Assembly (NCBI GenBank): GCA_044425575.1
Contig: JAWXVE010000074.1
Location: forward strand, 1-10,723
Source: JAWXVE01 sp044425575
Lineage (GTDB): Bacteria > Bacillota > Clostridia > Lachnospirales > Lachnospiraceae
DNA length: 10,723 nucleotides
Reading direction: 5' to 3'
Below are positions 1 through 8,380 of the stretch, in pieces. Under the pieces are notes generated by a model. The model saw only the letters and a program-made list of their open reading frames with translations. It had not been told where the DNA came from and did no database searches. The stretch's first letter is position 1, and every line of letters starts with the position of its first letter. The position numbers and the translations under genes were made by a program.

Positions 1-134
1 ACCTTCTCTTTATTAAGTTCTTTTTTCTTTAATATTTTATACTTTTCAATAAGTTGGATTTCGGGATGTGCTGCTGCAATTCCATTACACATTTCTAATA
101 CCACTGTTTCTGGACTATTTATTATTTTCTTCAT
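1..134 (-). CDS. dhaK: Dihydroxyacetone kinase subunit DhaK, N-terminal fragment (cut by window edge)
   Basis: The first 44 codons read inward from position 134, and the gene continues beyond base 1. The N-terminus begins MKKIINSPETVVLEMCNGIA and continues with an AAHPE segment. This matches the characteristic start of DhaK proteins, which place a KKxIN... motif and an A/G-x-AHP motif ahead of the GGGSGHEP loop. That loop lies outside the window. DhaK binds dihydroxyacetone covalently through a histidine and, with DhaL, phosphorylates it to DHA phosphate in the cytoplasm. Whether the phosphate donor is ATP or the PEP/DhaM system cannot be told from this fragment. An AAGGGTGA ribosome site at 142-149 lies 7 bases before the ATG. 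The gene starts 15 bases after the gldA stop, so the two are almost certainly co-transcribed and act in sequence on glycerol. Identity rests on the N-terminus and on context. Confidence 0.85.
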   Translation of the reverse strand, partial: MKKIINSPETVVLEMCNGIAAAHPEIQLIEKYKILKKKELNKEK

Positions 135-149
135 AATATGCTCACCCTT

Positions 150-1283
150 CTATTCTTTCGATGCTTTAAAGGCTTTACCTACTGCATCTGCTGTAATAAT
201 TGCTGCTGCCACTGCTTCTACTTCAATTGGGAATGGCATCGCATGAATGGATTCTTCCGGTATACATGCTTTTTGCGCAACTGCAATCAACTCATCTCTC
301 GTAATGGAAGTAACTCCAATATCTTCTAGACAAATTGGTAAACCAATAGTATATAAGAACTCTAATACTGTATTAATTTCTTCTTGTGGTGCATTTTCAA
401 GTACTAATTGACAAAGTGTTCCAAAGGCAACTTTTTCACCGTGGAAGTAAGCATGTGAACCTTCTAGTATGGTTAAACCATCGTGAATGGCATGAGCTCC
501 ACCAAGTCCGCCACTTTCAAATCCTAACCCTGATAACAAGATATTTGCTTCCACAATATTTTCCAAGGCTTGTGTTACCATATTGCAATCACAAGCTTGT
601 TTCGCCTTCACACCATCCTCTAATAAGGTTTCAAAGCAAAGTTTGGCTAATGCCAATGAAGTATTCGTTCCTTTTGCTGGTCCACATAATCCTTCACGGA
701 ATCCACATGGCAAACCTGCATTTACATTGGAATAAGATGCTGCTGTTGCACGTGCTTCAAAATATGTTGAAATAGCATCTCCAATGCCTGACACTAGGAA
801 TCGTGTAGGCGCATTTGCAATAACAGTGGTATCTACCATAACCACGCTTGGACTTTGCTTAAAGTATGCATAATCGTCAAAGGCACCTTCTGGAGTATAA
901 AGTACTGCTGAATGGCTAGTTGGTGCATCTGTTGCTGCAATGGTTGGAACAATAATAAGGGCTTCTCCTTCTGCTACACACTTTGCAGTATCAATGGCTT
1001 TTCCGCCACCTAAGCCTATGGTACACGAGCAATTATTTGCTTTGGCAACTTCTTGTAATCTTGCCACTTCTTCTCTAGAACACTCTCCCTTAAATCCACT
1101 TTCTACAAGTGTAATCTGGAATTTATCTGTAGTAGCATCTAGCTTTTCCTTTACTCTTGTAACATCATCTTGATGTGCAATCAATAATGCTGATTCTCCA
1201 AATGTTTTTACGAAATACCCTAAATTTAAAATCTCATCTTCACCTTGTACATACTTTGTTGGACAGATAAACGCTTTTCTCAT
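150..1283 (-). CDS. gldA: Glycerol dehydrogenase (NAD+, metal-dependent)
   Basis: A 377-residue family III iron/zinc-type alcohol dehydrogenase that oxidises glycerol to dihydroxyacetone with NAD+. The Rossmann-like half carries GGGK at residues 92-95, followed by D98, and PTIAATDAP at 113-121. The metal ligands of the family are present: D169 (in GIGDA), H264 (in GGAHAIH) and H281 (in YFHGEK). The spacing agrees with the E. coli and Bacillus enzymes as I remember them. Length is close to the usual 365-370, with about 12 extra residues around 184-207 that contain two cysteines (C193, C200). I chose the ATG at 1283 because GGAGG (1291-1295) sits 7 bases upstream. An in-frame ATG at 1301 lies above that site and would add six residues. 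It forms an operon with dhaK downstream and is divergent from the PocR regulator that probably controls it. Confidence 0.95.
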   Translation of the reverse strand: MRKAFICPTKYVQGEDEILNLGYFVKTFGESALLIAHQDDVTRVKEKLDATTDKFQITLVESGFKGECSREEVARLQEVAKANNCSCTIGLGGGKAIDTAKCVAEGEALIIVPTIAATDAPTSHSAVLYTPEGAFDDYAYFKQSPSVVMVDTTVIANAPTRFLVSGIGDAISTYFEARATAASYSNVNAGLPCGFREGLCGPAKGTNTSLALAKLCFETLLEDGVKAKQACDCNMVTQALENIVEANILLSGLGFESGGLGGAHAIHDGLTILEGSHAYFHGEKVAFGTLCQLVLENAPQEEINTVLEFLYTIGLPICLEDIGVTSITRDELIAVAQKACIPEESIHAMPFPIEVEAVAAAIITADAVGKAFKASKE

Positions 1284-1329
1284 GATAATACCTCCATACA
1301 TATTCCTAATTGTTTTTTGTTATTGTCTA

Positions 1330-1357
1330 ATTTTAGCATTCTAGCCAAACTATACAA
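1330..1357 (-). promoter_or_regulatory. Predicted sigma-A promoter of gldA-dhaK
   Basis: On the minus strand, TTGTAT (1352-1357) is followed after 16 bases by TAAAAT (1330-1335). A TG sits one base before the -10, giving an extended -10. This would start transcription about 35-40 bases before the gldA ATG. The -35 is imperfect, which fits an activator-dependent promoter. Seen in sequence only. Confidence 0.55.
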
Positions 1358-1378
1358 GATACAACTCGCTCTAAAATT

Positions 1379-1429
1379 TACACTTTTCAGTTATACTTTT
1401 TTGAATTTTCCTTTCATTTTTACACTTTT
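1379..1429. repeat. Three direct copies of TAYACTTTT, candidate operator of the PocR/AraC regulator
   Basis: Copies lie at 1379-1387 (TACACTTTT), 1392-1400 (TATACTTTT) and 1421-1429 (TACACTTTT). The first and third are 42 bases apart, about four helical turns. They lie between the two divergent promoters, upstream of the gldA -35. AraC-family proteins usually bind direct repeats in this position. The motif is AT-rich and could recur by chance, so binding is inference. Confidence 0.35.
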
Positions 1430-1451
1430 TATTACTATTGCCACGAAAAAA

Positions 1452-1460
1452 TGTTATACT
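1452..1460 (+). promoter_or_regulatory. Predicted extended -10 promoter of the PocR/AraC gene
   Basis: TGTTATACT (1452-1460) is a good extended -10 element (TGnTATACT). At a 17-base spacing the -35 would be TTACTA (1432-1437), which is weak. The predicted start near 1467 leaves a leader of roughly 23 bases containing the ribosome site. Confidence 0.5.
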
Positions 1461-1489
1461 ACAAGTAATTTTCTTGCAAGGGGGATCAC

Positions 1490-2494
1490 ATGGACTCTAC
1501 TACTAATATTGTTAAGCTCTTAGATTTAGATAAATTTCAAAAGTTACAAGATGCAATCGCAGAAGCCACCAGCCTTGCGATTATCACCATTGATTATAAA
1601 GGCGTACCCATTACAAAACATAGTAATTGTAGTGCATTTTGTAAACTTGCCCGTAGCAATCCTTTATCATCTAACTACTGCCAAAAATGTGATTCCAGAG
1701 GCGGACTAGAAGCAGTACGTTTAAATCAACCCTACTTCTATGAGTGTCACTATAACTTAATTGATTTGGCAGTACCAATTATTGTAGACAACAAGTATAT
1801 TGGTGCTATTATGGCCGGCCAAGTACGTTTGAATAATATTCCTCCTAGTTATCAAATTGAAAAAATCGTGTCAAAATCTACTTGTGAAGCAGCACTAAAA
1901 GTTGTAGAAGGTGTAGAAGAACTCTATCAGGACATCCCATACATTGACTACGAACTATTTATTGGCTATACAAATATGCTCAGTCACATGAGTAACTATA
2001 TTATTACAGAAGCCATTGAAAAGATTAGGCTCCACAATTCCATAACATCTACTGCCAAGTTAAGTGTTTCGCTATCACAAAGTTCTACTATGCTTACATC
2101 TAATGGCTCTAGTTCTGTTATTCCTTCTAAGGTACTGACACCTCAGACTCCTTCTACTCATTCAGCAGAAGAAATAATTAAGCCATTATTACAATTTATA
2201 GAAGAACATCCCAACAATTTCCCCACTTCTGGGGAAGCATCTGTTCTATGCAATGTAAGCCCTAGCTATTTTAGTAAGTCTTTTAAGAAAGTCATGAGTA
2301 TTAGCTACACACAATATATAACAGAGATCAAGCTTCTCTGGGCGAAGGAATTCCTTGTTCTATCTTCACATAACATTGATTCCATTAGCGAAAAATTAGG
2401 GTTCAGCAATACCAGCTACTTTACGAAAACATTCAAAAAATACGAGAATCTATCCCCTAGTATTTACCGGAAATATTACAAGCAAGATTCCTAA
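1490..2494 (+). CDS. PocR-domain AraC-family transcriptional regulator of the glycerol locus
   Basis: A 334-residue two-domain regulator. Residues about 10-175 have the PocR ligand-sensing layout. A cysteine-rich core holds C47, C51, C64 and C67 (in the CQKC pair) and C86-H87 (YECHYN), followed by the hydrophobic DLAVPI and GAIMAGQ segments. PocR domains are proposed to sense small hydrocarbon derivatives such as diols, and they recur in propanediol and glycerol gene clusters. A Ser/Thr-rich linker spans about 195-225. Residues about 226-333 form an AraC-type double helix-turn-helix, with SPSYFSKSFKK and NTSYFTKTFKK as the two recognition segments. No membrane segment or signal peptide is seen. 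AGGGGG at 1479-1484 lies 5 bases before the ATG. It is divergent from gldA-dhaK and most likely activates them when glycerol or a related compound is bound. The cysteine set could instead bind a metal or cluster. Family is confident; the ligand is inferred. Confidence 0.9.
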   Translation: MDSTTNIVKLLDLDKFQKLQDAIAEATSLAIITIDYKGVPITKHSNCSAFCKLARSNPLSSNYCQKCDSRGGLEAVRLNQPYFYECHYNLIDLAVPIIVDNKYIGAIMAGQVRLNNIPPSYQIEKIVSKSTCEAALKVVEGVEELYQDIPYIDYELFIGYTNMLSHMSNYIITEAIEKIRLHNSITSTAKLSVSLSQSSTMLTSNGSSSVIPSKVLTPQTPSTHSAEEIIKPLLQFIEEHPNNFPTSGEASVLCNVSPSYFSKSFKKVMSISYTQYITEIKLLWAKEFLVLSSHNIDSISEKLGFSNTSYFTKTFKKYENLSPSIYRKYYKQDS

Positions 2495-2604
2495 GTTTCT
2501 CCAAATGTAACCTAGCACAGTAATATATTTTACTTGCTCCATTTATCATTATTTGTTATTATCTAATTATTAATGATTAAAGTCTGAATATTAAGGAGCT
2601 CTTT

Positions 2605-4485
2605 ATGAATTCAACAAACAATAAAATGTCAAAAGTACTAGCTGCCCTATCTTCTGTTTCCTTCGTTCCTACAGGAAATAGCATTGGACTCAATGCACTT
2701 TGCCAAGAATATGAATTGGGACGCGTCCGGACCTTTGCACGCATGCCAAATACTGATATTTTTATTCCTATTGATGATGCCAGAGTGGGCAGAAATCCCC
2801 TATGTCATGCGGTTGACAATGGATTTGACTTCCATAAATCACTATACCAAAAAGATACTGAGACGAAGAAAAATATCCTTCCCACTTTATTGGATAACCC
2901 TGTCATTCACACCTTTACTTTTGATCAATACGTAGAAGGTCTTCGAGAACTAGCCTTTACTCCTACTCCAAACGAATGTGTAAGAGAGGCAATTATTGCC
3001 ACTATGATTAGTCGTACAACTGGTGTTATGGGCTACATAACTATCGAACTGTTTGAAAGTGCCTCTGCGTTATCAGATAATGACTTTATTGAAATCAAGC
3101 AATTATTAGCTATTATTTTACTGCGTATTCAAAATGATGAAACGGCTAAGCAGCTCCTAAAAGAAGAATCGTTCAATGATTACGACCATTTAACAGAATT
3201 ACCTTTATTACATAAATTCAAAGAAGATGCTCATCGCATTCTAAAAAAAGACTCTTCTTATGCACTCCTCTATCTTGATATTGATAAATTCAAGTATATT
3301 AATGATATCTGGAGTTATACCACTGGGAATTCTATTCTCATTGAAACCGCAAAGATTCTAACGGAATTTGCGGGAACAGACGGCCTTTGTTGCCGTATTA
3401 ATGATGATAAGTTTGGAGTATTAACACGATATGAAAGTGATGCGACTTGCAAGCATCGTTTGCAAGAGCTTACTGCTACTTTATCCAAAATGCAGACAGA
3501 AAAATTTCATGATGTAAAGATTACTTATATTGGCGGTGCTTACCAAGTGCGCGATTACAGGAGTATTAACATTGTTCTAGATAAGGCAAATCTTGCTAGA
3601 AGTACGGTAAAAGGTTCTTATCGCACTACTTTCGAACTATACAATCAAAGTATGGAAAACTTAAGTGACCGCGAAAAACAACTAGAAAAGCGTACGAAAA
3701 CAGCATTAGAAAACAAGGAATTTGTTCCTTATCTACAACCTAAATTCATGTTATCCACCAATGAAATCTGTGGTGCAGAAGCATTAGCACGTTGGCATGC
3801 AGCAGATCGCATGATTCAACCGCATGAATTCATTCCACTCTTTGAGCGAAATGGATTTATTACCCAGCTAGATTTTGAGATTTATGAGCAAACCTTCCAA
3901 TTCGTCAAAGAAAGTATGGCGAAAGGGTATGGTATGGTACCTATTTCTCTCAACATGTCACGAGGCCATATTAATGATCCAGATTTCTTGAATAAATTTA
4001 TGCATCTTATGGACTATTATGAGATTCCTACCCAGATGATTGAACTAGAGATTACAGAAAGTGTATTCGAAGAAAATACTGAACGATTAAAAGAATTTAT
4101 TGCCGATATTCGCACTACTGGTATTAAAGTGTCTATTGATGACTTTGGCTCTGCCTACTCATCACTCAATATGTTAAAAGATATTGATGTAGATATTGTG
4201 AAATTAGATAAATCCTTTATTGACAATATCTGTTCTGGCACCAGCTATGATACCATGCAAAAGGATCGTATTATAGTAGAGAATATTATTAATATGATTA
4301 CGCTACTTGGATTCAAAACAATCTTTGAAGGAATTGAATCCCATGAGCAAATTGAATTTTTAAAATATTCTGGTTGTAATTTTGGCCAAGGATTTTTATT
4401 TGCTAGGCCACTTCCTTTAGACGAGTTTGAAAATAAATTTCTGAAAACTCCTCACTCTTCTTCACGCAAAAATAGTGCCACATAA
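2605..4485 (+). CDS. c-di-GMP signalling protein: N-terminal sensor region, degenerate GGDEF, intact EAL phosphodiesterase
   Basis: A 626-residue protein with no clear membrane helix, probably cytoplasmic. Residues 1-190 form an unassigned region, perhaps GAF-like. Residues about 195-350 are a GGDEF domain whose signature reads NDDKF (266-270) in place of GGDEF. The expected inhibitory RxxD arginine also seems absent. Diguanylate cyclase activity is therefore unlikely, although the domain might still bind GTP. Residues about 360-615 are an EAL domain with its catalytic set in place: E392 (EALAR), N450, E482 and E485 (ITES), D512-D513, K533, E575 and Q595. By family knowledge this should hydrolyse c-di-GMP to pGpG. 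Loop 6 reads DDFGSAYSS, with Ala where Gly is usual. AAGGAG (2593-2598) sits 6 bases before the ATG. A near-palindrome at 2565-2580 lies just upstream. The gene ends convergently with purL. No target or partner is visible here. Confidence 0.9.
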   Translation: MNSTNNKMSKVLAALSSVSFVPTGNSIGLNALCQEYELGRVRTFARMPNTDIFIPIDDARVGRNPLCHAVDNGFDFHKSLYQKDTETKKNILPTLLDNPVIHTFTFDQYVEGLRELAFTPTPNECVREAIIATMISRTTGVMGYITIELFESASALSDNDFIEIKQLLAIILLRIQNDETAKQLLKEESFNDYDHLTELPLLHKFKEDAHRILKKDSSYALLYLDIDKFKYINDIWSYTTGNSILIETAKILTEFAGTDGLCCRINDDKFGVLTRYESDATCKHRLQELTATLSKMQTEKFHDVKITYIGGAYQVRDYRSINIVLDKANLARSTVKGSYRTTFELYNQSMENLSDREKQLEKRTKTALENKEFVPYLQPKFMLSTNEICGAEALARWHAADRMIQPHEFIPLFERNGFITQLDFEIYEQTFQFVKESMAKGYGMVPISLNMSRGHINDPDFLNKFMHLMDYYEIPTQMIELEITESVFEENTERLKEFIADIRTTGIKVSIDDFGSAYSSLNMLKDIDVDIVKLDKSFIDNICSGTSYDTMQKDRIIVENIINMITLLGFKTIFEGIESHEQIEFLKYSGCNFGQGFLFARPLPLDEFENKFLKTPHSSSRKNSAT

Positions 4486-4500
4486 ATTGACACTATTTTC
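4468..4500. terminator. Shared bidirectional terminator hairpin between the EAL gene and purL
   Basis: AAAATAGTG (4469-4477) pairs with CACTATTTT (4491-4499). This gives a 9-bp AT-rich stem around a 13-base loop that includes the EAL gene's stop codon. Read on the plus strand the stem ends in TTTT. Read on the minus strand it ends in TTTTT, so either transcript could stop here. The stem is low in GC, so strength is uncertain, and in the minus direction it lies about 45 bases after purL. Confidence 0.55.
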
Positions 4501-4543
4501 ACACTTTATACTTGCTATTTATCTTTTCTCTACAGCAATAATC

Positions 4544-7500
4544 TTATGAAGTAAAATAACGAACTCCCGATTCAAATATTCTTAAATCTTGGTTGCCATA
4601 TATGTTCATAGCCACACCTTCTCCTCGTCGTTCCGAGTGAGCCATTTTCCCATAACACCTTCCATCTGGTGATGTAATTCCTTCGATAGCAGCGTAAGAA
4701 CCATTTACATTATATTCCTCGTTCATAGATACCGTTCCGTGCTCATCGCAGTATTGTGTTGCCACCTGTCCATTTGCGAACAATTGATCAACCCACTCTT
4801 TATTTGCTACAAAACGCCCTTCTCCATGAGAAGCAGGATTTACATATACTTGACCTAAAGTAGCTTCTTGTAACCAAGGCGACACATTGGACGCAACCTT
4901 TGTGTATACCATTTTAGAAATATGACGATTAATGGTATTATAAGTTAAAGTTGGTGAATCAGCCGTCTGCCCTACTATGCTTCCTGTTGGTACAAGACCT
5001 AGCTTAATTAATGCTTGGAAACCATTACAGATTCCTAATGCAAGTCCATCTCGTTCACTTAGCAGCTTTCTTACACTTTCTTTTAACTTCTCATTTTGAA
5101 AAGCAGTTGCAAAGAATTTTGCACTTCCATCTGGCTCATCACCAGCGCTAAAACCGCCCGGAAACATAATAATTTGTGATTTTGCTATTGCTTGTTCAAA
5201 TACTTCCACAGATTCTCGAATATCTTGCGGCGTAAGATTCTTAAATACTTGAGTAGCCACAGATGCACCCGCCCGTTCAAAGGCTAATTTACTATCATAT
5301 TCACAATTAGTTCCTGGAAATACTGGTATAAATACAGTAGGTTTCGCCACTTTATTCTTACACACATAAACAGAATTTGCCTCATAACAAGGTTTTTCAA
5401 TCACACTGGTATCTCGTTGTGCTACCGTTGGGAACACCTTTTCAAGCTTAGAATTCCATGCCTCTAAAGCTTCTTCCATGGTAATTACCACATCTTTATA
5501 TCGGAAAAGTGCTTCCTTCGTCACTTGCCCTACATATTTATATGGCAACGTTATTCTTGACAGTAAGTGAGATGGTACTTCTACCAATAAATTACCAATT
5601 TCATTAGAAAACAGTTCTTTTTCCTGTAATTCATCTGAAACAACTACACCTAATTGATTCCCAAATGCCATTTTGCTAAGAGCTGGTGCTAGACCCTTTG
5701 AGTCAAGTGCGTAAGCTGCTACAATGACCTTCTCTGCACACAATTGGCCAATCATCTCATACAACTCCATTACTTCTTTGTATAGAGGTATATGATATTC
5801 ATCTCGTTCAATTACAAATAATGCCAGTTGGTTTTCAGGTTCTTTTAACTCAGGAGTTACTACTACATCTTGGGTAGCTACATCTACTGCAAAAGATACA
5901 AGGGTAGGTGGTACATCAATCTCATGGAAAGAACCTGACATACTATCCTTTCCACCTATGGATGGCAATCCAAAGCCCATCTGTACATCATAGGCACCCA
6001 AAAGTGCTGCAAATGGCTGACTCCATCTCTTTGGATCTTCACTCATTCTTCTAAAGTATTCTTGGAAAGTAAATCGAATCTTCTTGTAATCTCCACCACT
6101 TGCTACAATTTTGCTCATAGACTCTAAAACTGCATAAACCGCTCCGTGATAAGGGCTCCACGAAGACAAGTAAGGGTCAAATCCATAACTCATCATAGTG
6201 ATGGCATCTGTAGTACCTTCTAATAACGGTAACTTTCCAATCATCGTCTGAGTTTCTGTTAATTGACGAACACCTCCATATGGCATCACTACACTACCTG
6301 CCCCAATGGATGCATCAAACATTTCTACAAGTCCCTTTTGAGAGCAACTATTTAAATCATGTAAAGATGCTAGCCAAGCTCCTGCTACATCATCATTTTG
6401 CAAAGCCACTTCCACCTCTTCTAAGGCTAGGCGTTTAAAATAATTCTTAGTTTCGTCTGGAACTTCGACATACACGTCTGTTTCTTGATGTGCTCCATTC
6501 GTATCAAGAAATGCTCGACTTAAATTTACGATTTCTTTATTTCTCCACTTAAGAATCAAGCGTTTTTCTTCTGTAACCACTGCTACGTGTACTGCCTCAA
6601 GATTCTCCTGTGATGCATATAATAAGAATGTATCCATATCTTTTGGATCAATGACTACTGCCATTCTCTCTTGAGATTCTGATATGGATAATTCTGTACC
6701 ATCTAAACCTGCGTATTTCTTAGGAACTTTATCAAGATCAATCACTAATCCGTCTGCTAATTCGCCAATGGCAACTGATACGCCACCTGCACCGAAATCA
6801 TTGCATTTCTTAATTAATTTACTCACTTCTTCTCGTCGGAATAACCTCTGAATCTTTCGCTCCGTTGGTGCATTTCCCTTTTGTACCTCGGCTCCACAAG
6901 TCTCAATAGATTCCTGAGTATGTACTTTGGAAGATCCTGTAGCACCCCCACAACCATCTCGTCCTGTACGTCCTCCTAGTAATATAATAAAATCCCCCGG
7001 GTCTGAAGTTTCACGAATTACATTTGCTCTTGGTGCCGCACCCATAACTGCACCTATTTCCATACGCTTAGCCACATAATCTGGATGGTAGATTTCTTTT
7101 ACTAATCCAGTTGCAAGTCCAATTTGGTTACCGTAAGAAGAATAGCCGTTAGCTGCACCTCTTACTAATTTCTTCTGTGGCAACTTTCCTTTTAAAGTTT
7201 CATTCACTGCACAAGTAGGGTCTGCAGCCCCCGTTACTCGCATGGCTTGGTATACATAAGAGCGTCCTGATAAAGGATCACGAATAGCTCCTCCAAGGCA
7301 CGTTGCTGCACCACCAAATGGTTCAATTTCCGTTGGATGATTGTGTGTTTCATTTTTGAAACTTACAAGCCACTCTTCTACCATAATTCCATTTCCATAA
7401 TCAATTTTCACTGGTACCACAATGGAACAAGCATTAATTTCTTCCGACTCTTCTAAATCTTGTAACTTGCCATCTTTTTTCAATTTGCGCATTGCCATGA

Positions 7501-8338
7501 GAGCCAAGTCCATTAAACAGACGAATTTATCCTCCCTACCTTGGAAGATTTCTTCTCGTGTATCAAGGTAGCTCTGATAGGTTGTCTCTAATGGGGTTCT
7601 ATAATATCCATCTTCAAATGTTACATTTTTAAGTTCGGTAGAAAAGGTGGTATGACGACAGTGATCAGACCAATACGTATCTAATACTTTAATCTCCGTC
7701 ATGGAAGGATCTCGCTGTTCTTCCTCTTTAAAATATGTCTGTATGTGCAGGAAATCTTCATAAGTCATTGCTAATCCCAAAGATTCATACAATGCCGTCA
7801 ATTCTTGTTCTAAGCACTGGCAAAATCCACGTAAAATAGAAACGTCAGCAGCTTCTTCATACTCTGCAATTAACGTTTCCGGCTTTACCATGGTGGTTTC
7901 TCTTGAATCCACTGGATTAATACAATATGATTTAATTCGATTAAATTCTTCTTCTGTAATAGTTCCTACTATTACATAAGTTGTTGCTGTTTTAATAATA
8001 GGTTGTTCATCTTCTTGTAAAAACTGTACGCATTGCAATGCTGAATCTGCTCTCTGATCAAATTGTCCCGGCAAATATTCCACACTAAAAATGTAAGCTT
8101 CCCCTTCTATTGGTACATTTTCATGATATAGTTCATCTACTGGTGGTTCTGAAAAAACAGTATGACAAGCTCTCTCAAAAGTTGACTCTGATAAATTCTC
8201 AATATCATAACGAATGAAAACTCTTACGTGGTCAATGCCTTGAATTTCTAGAAAATGCTCAATTTCCTCCTGTAATTCTTTCGCACGAACTGCATATTGC
8301 TCCTTCTTCTCCACATAAATACGTGTAACCTGACTCAT
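4544..8338 (-). CDS. purL: Phosphoribosylformylglycinamidine synthase, long fused form
   Basis: A 1264-residue enzyme of de novo purine synthesis (EC 6.3.5.3). It converts FGAR, ATP and glutamine to FGAM. Parts in order: a PurS-like N-terminal region (about 1-140); a linker with SDHCRHTTF (about 224-232); two AIRS-type ATP-binding halves with THNHPTEIEPFGGAA (from 331), a glycine-rich GGRTGRDGCGG loop (from 455), FGAGGVSVAIGELADG (from 515) and GGKDSMSG (from 795); and a C-terminal PurQ-like glutaminase (about 1000-1264) with PVFPGTNCEYD, FPGGFSAGDEPDG, nucleophile C1104 in LGICNGFQ, and H1234/E1236 in MAHSER. All catalytic parts are present. I prefer the ATG at 8338, which GGAG precedes by 6 bases. 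The ATG at 8350 directly abuts AAGGA and would add four residues. It starts 42 bases after the tetR stop, with no other pur gene in view. Confidence 0.97.
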   Translation of the reverse strand: MSQVTRIYVEKKEQYAVRAKELQEEIEHFLEIQGIDHVRVFIRYDIENLSESTFERACHTVFSEPPVDELYHENVPIEGEAYIFSVEYLPGQFDQRADSALQCVQFLQEDEQPIIKTATTYVIVGTITEEEFNRIKSYCINPVDSRETTMVKPETLIAEYEEAADVSILRGFCQCLEQELTALYESLGLAMTYEDFLHIQTYFKEEEQRDPSMTEIKVLDTYWSDHCRHTTFSTELKNVTFEDGYYRTPLETTYQSYLDTREEIFQGREDKFVCLMDLALMAMRKLKKDGKLQDLEESEEINACSIVVPVKIDYGNGIMVEEWLVSFKNETHNHPTEIEPFGGAATCLGGAIRDPLSGRSYVYQAMRVTGAADPTCAVNETLKGKLPQKKLVRGAANGYSSYGNQIGLATGLVKEIYHPDYVAKRMEIGAVMGAAPRANVIRETSDPGDFIILLGGRTGRDGCGGATGSSKVHTQESIETCGAEVQKGNAPTERKIQRLFRREEVSKLIKKCNDFGAGGVSVAIGELADGLVIDLDKVPKKYAGLDGTELSISESQERMAVVIDPKDMDTFLLYASQENLEAVHVAVVTEEKRLILKWRNKEIVNLSRAFLDTNGAHQETDVYVEVPDETKNYFKRLALEEVEVALQNDDVAGAWLASLHDLNSCSQKGLVEMFDASIGAGSVVMPYGGVRQLTETQTMIGKLPLLEGTTDAITMMSYGFDPYLSSWSPYHGAVYAVLESMSKIVASGGDYKKIRFTFQEYFRRMSEDPKRWSQPFAALLGAYDVQMGFGLPSIGGKDSMSGSFHEIDVPPTLVSFAVDVATQDVVVTPELKEPENQLALFVIERDEYHIPLYKEVMELYEMIGQLCAEKVIVAAYALDSKGLAPALSKMAFGNQLGVVVSDELQEKELFSNEIGNLLVEVPSHLLSRITLPYKYVGQVTKEALFRYKDVVITMEEALEAWNSKLEKVFPTVAQRDTSVIEKPCYEANSVYVCKNKVAKPTVFIPVFPGTNCEYDSKLAFERAGASVATQVFKNLTPQDIRESVEVFEQAIAKSQIIMFPGGFSAGDEPDGSAKFFATAFQNEKLKESVRKLLSERDGLALGICNGFQALIKLGLVPTGSIVGQTADSPTLTYNTINRHISKMVYTKVASNVSPWLQEATLGQVYVNPASHGEGRFVANKEWVDQLFANGQVATQYCDEHGTVSMNEEYNVNGSYAAIEGITSPDGRCYGKMAHSERRGEGVAMNIYGNQDLRIFESGVRYFTS

Positions 8339-8380
8339 ATTAATCTCCATTCCTTTCTAACCATTTCAACTATCCTACTC

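Noticed and set aside
386..775. Open frame of 129 codons on the plus strand inside gldA, and similar ones at 138-329, 940-1173, 1245-1523 and 2684-2935.
   Set aside because: They overlap well-supported genes in other frames and resemble no family; treated as shadows.
1402..1416. Dyad TGAATTTTCCTTTCA as a catabolite-repression (cre) site near gldA.
   Set aside because: It lacks the central CG and has the wrong spacing for the cre consensus; it is probably AT-rich coincidence.
2565..2580. Near-palindrome TAATTATTAATGATTA before the GGDEF/EAL gene as an operator.
   Set aside because: It is made only of A/T-rich sequence apart from one G, is only 14 of 16 symmetric, and has no second copy, so it is too weak to claim.
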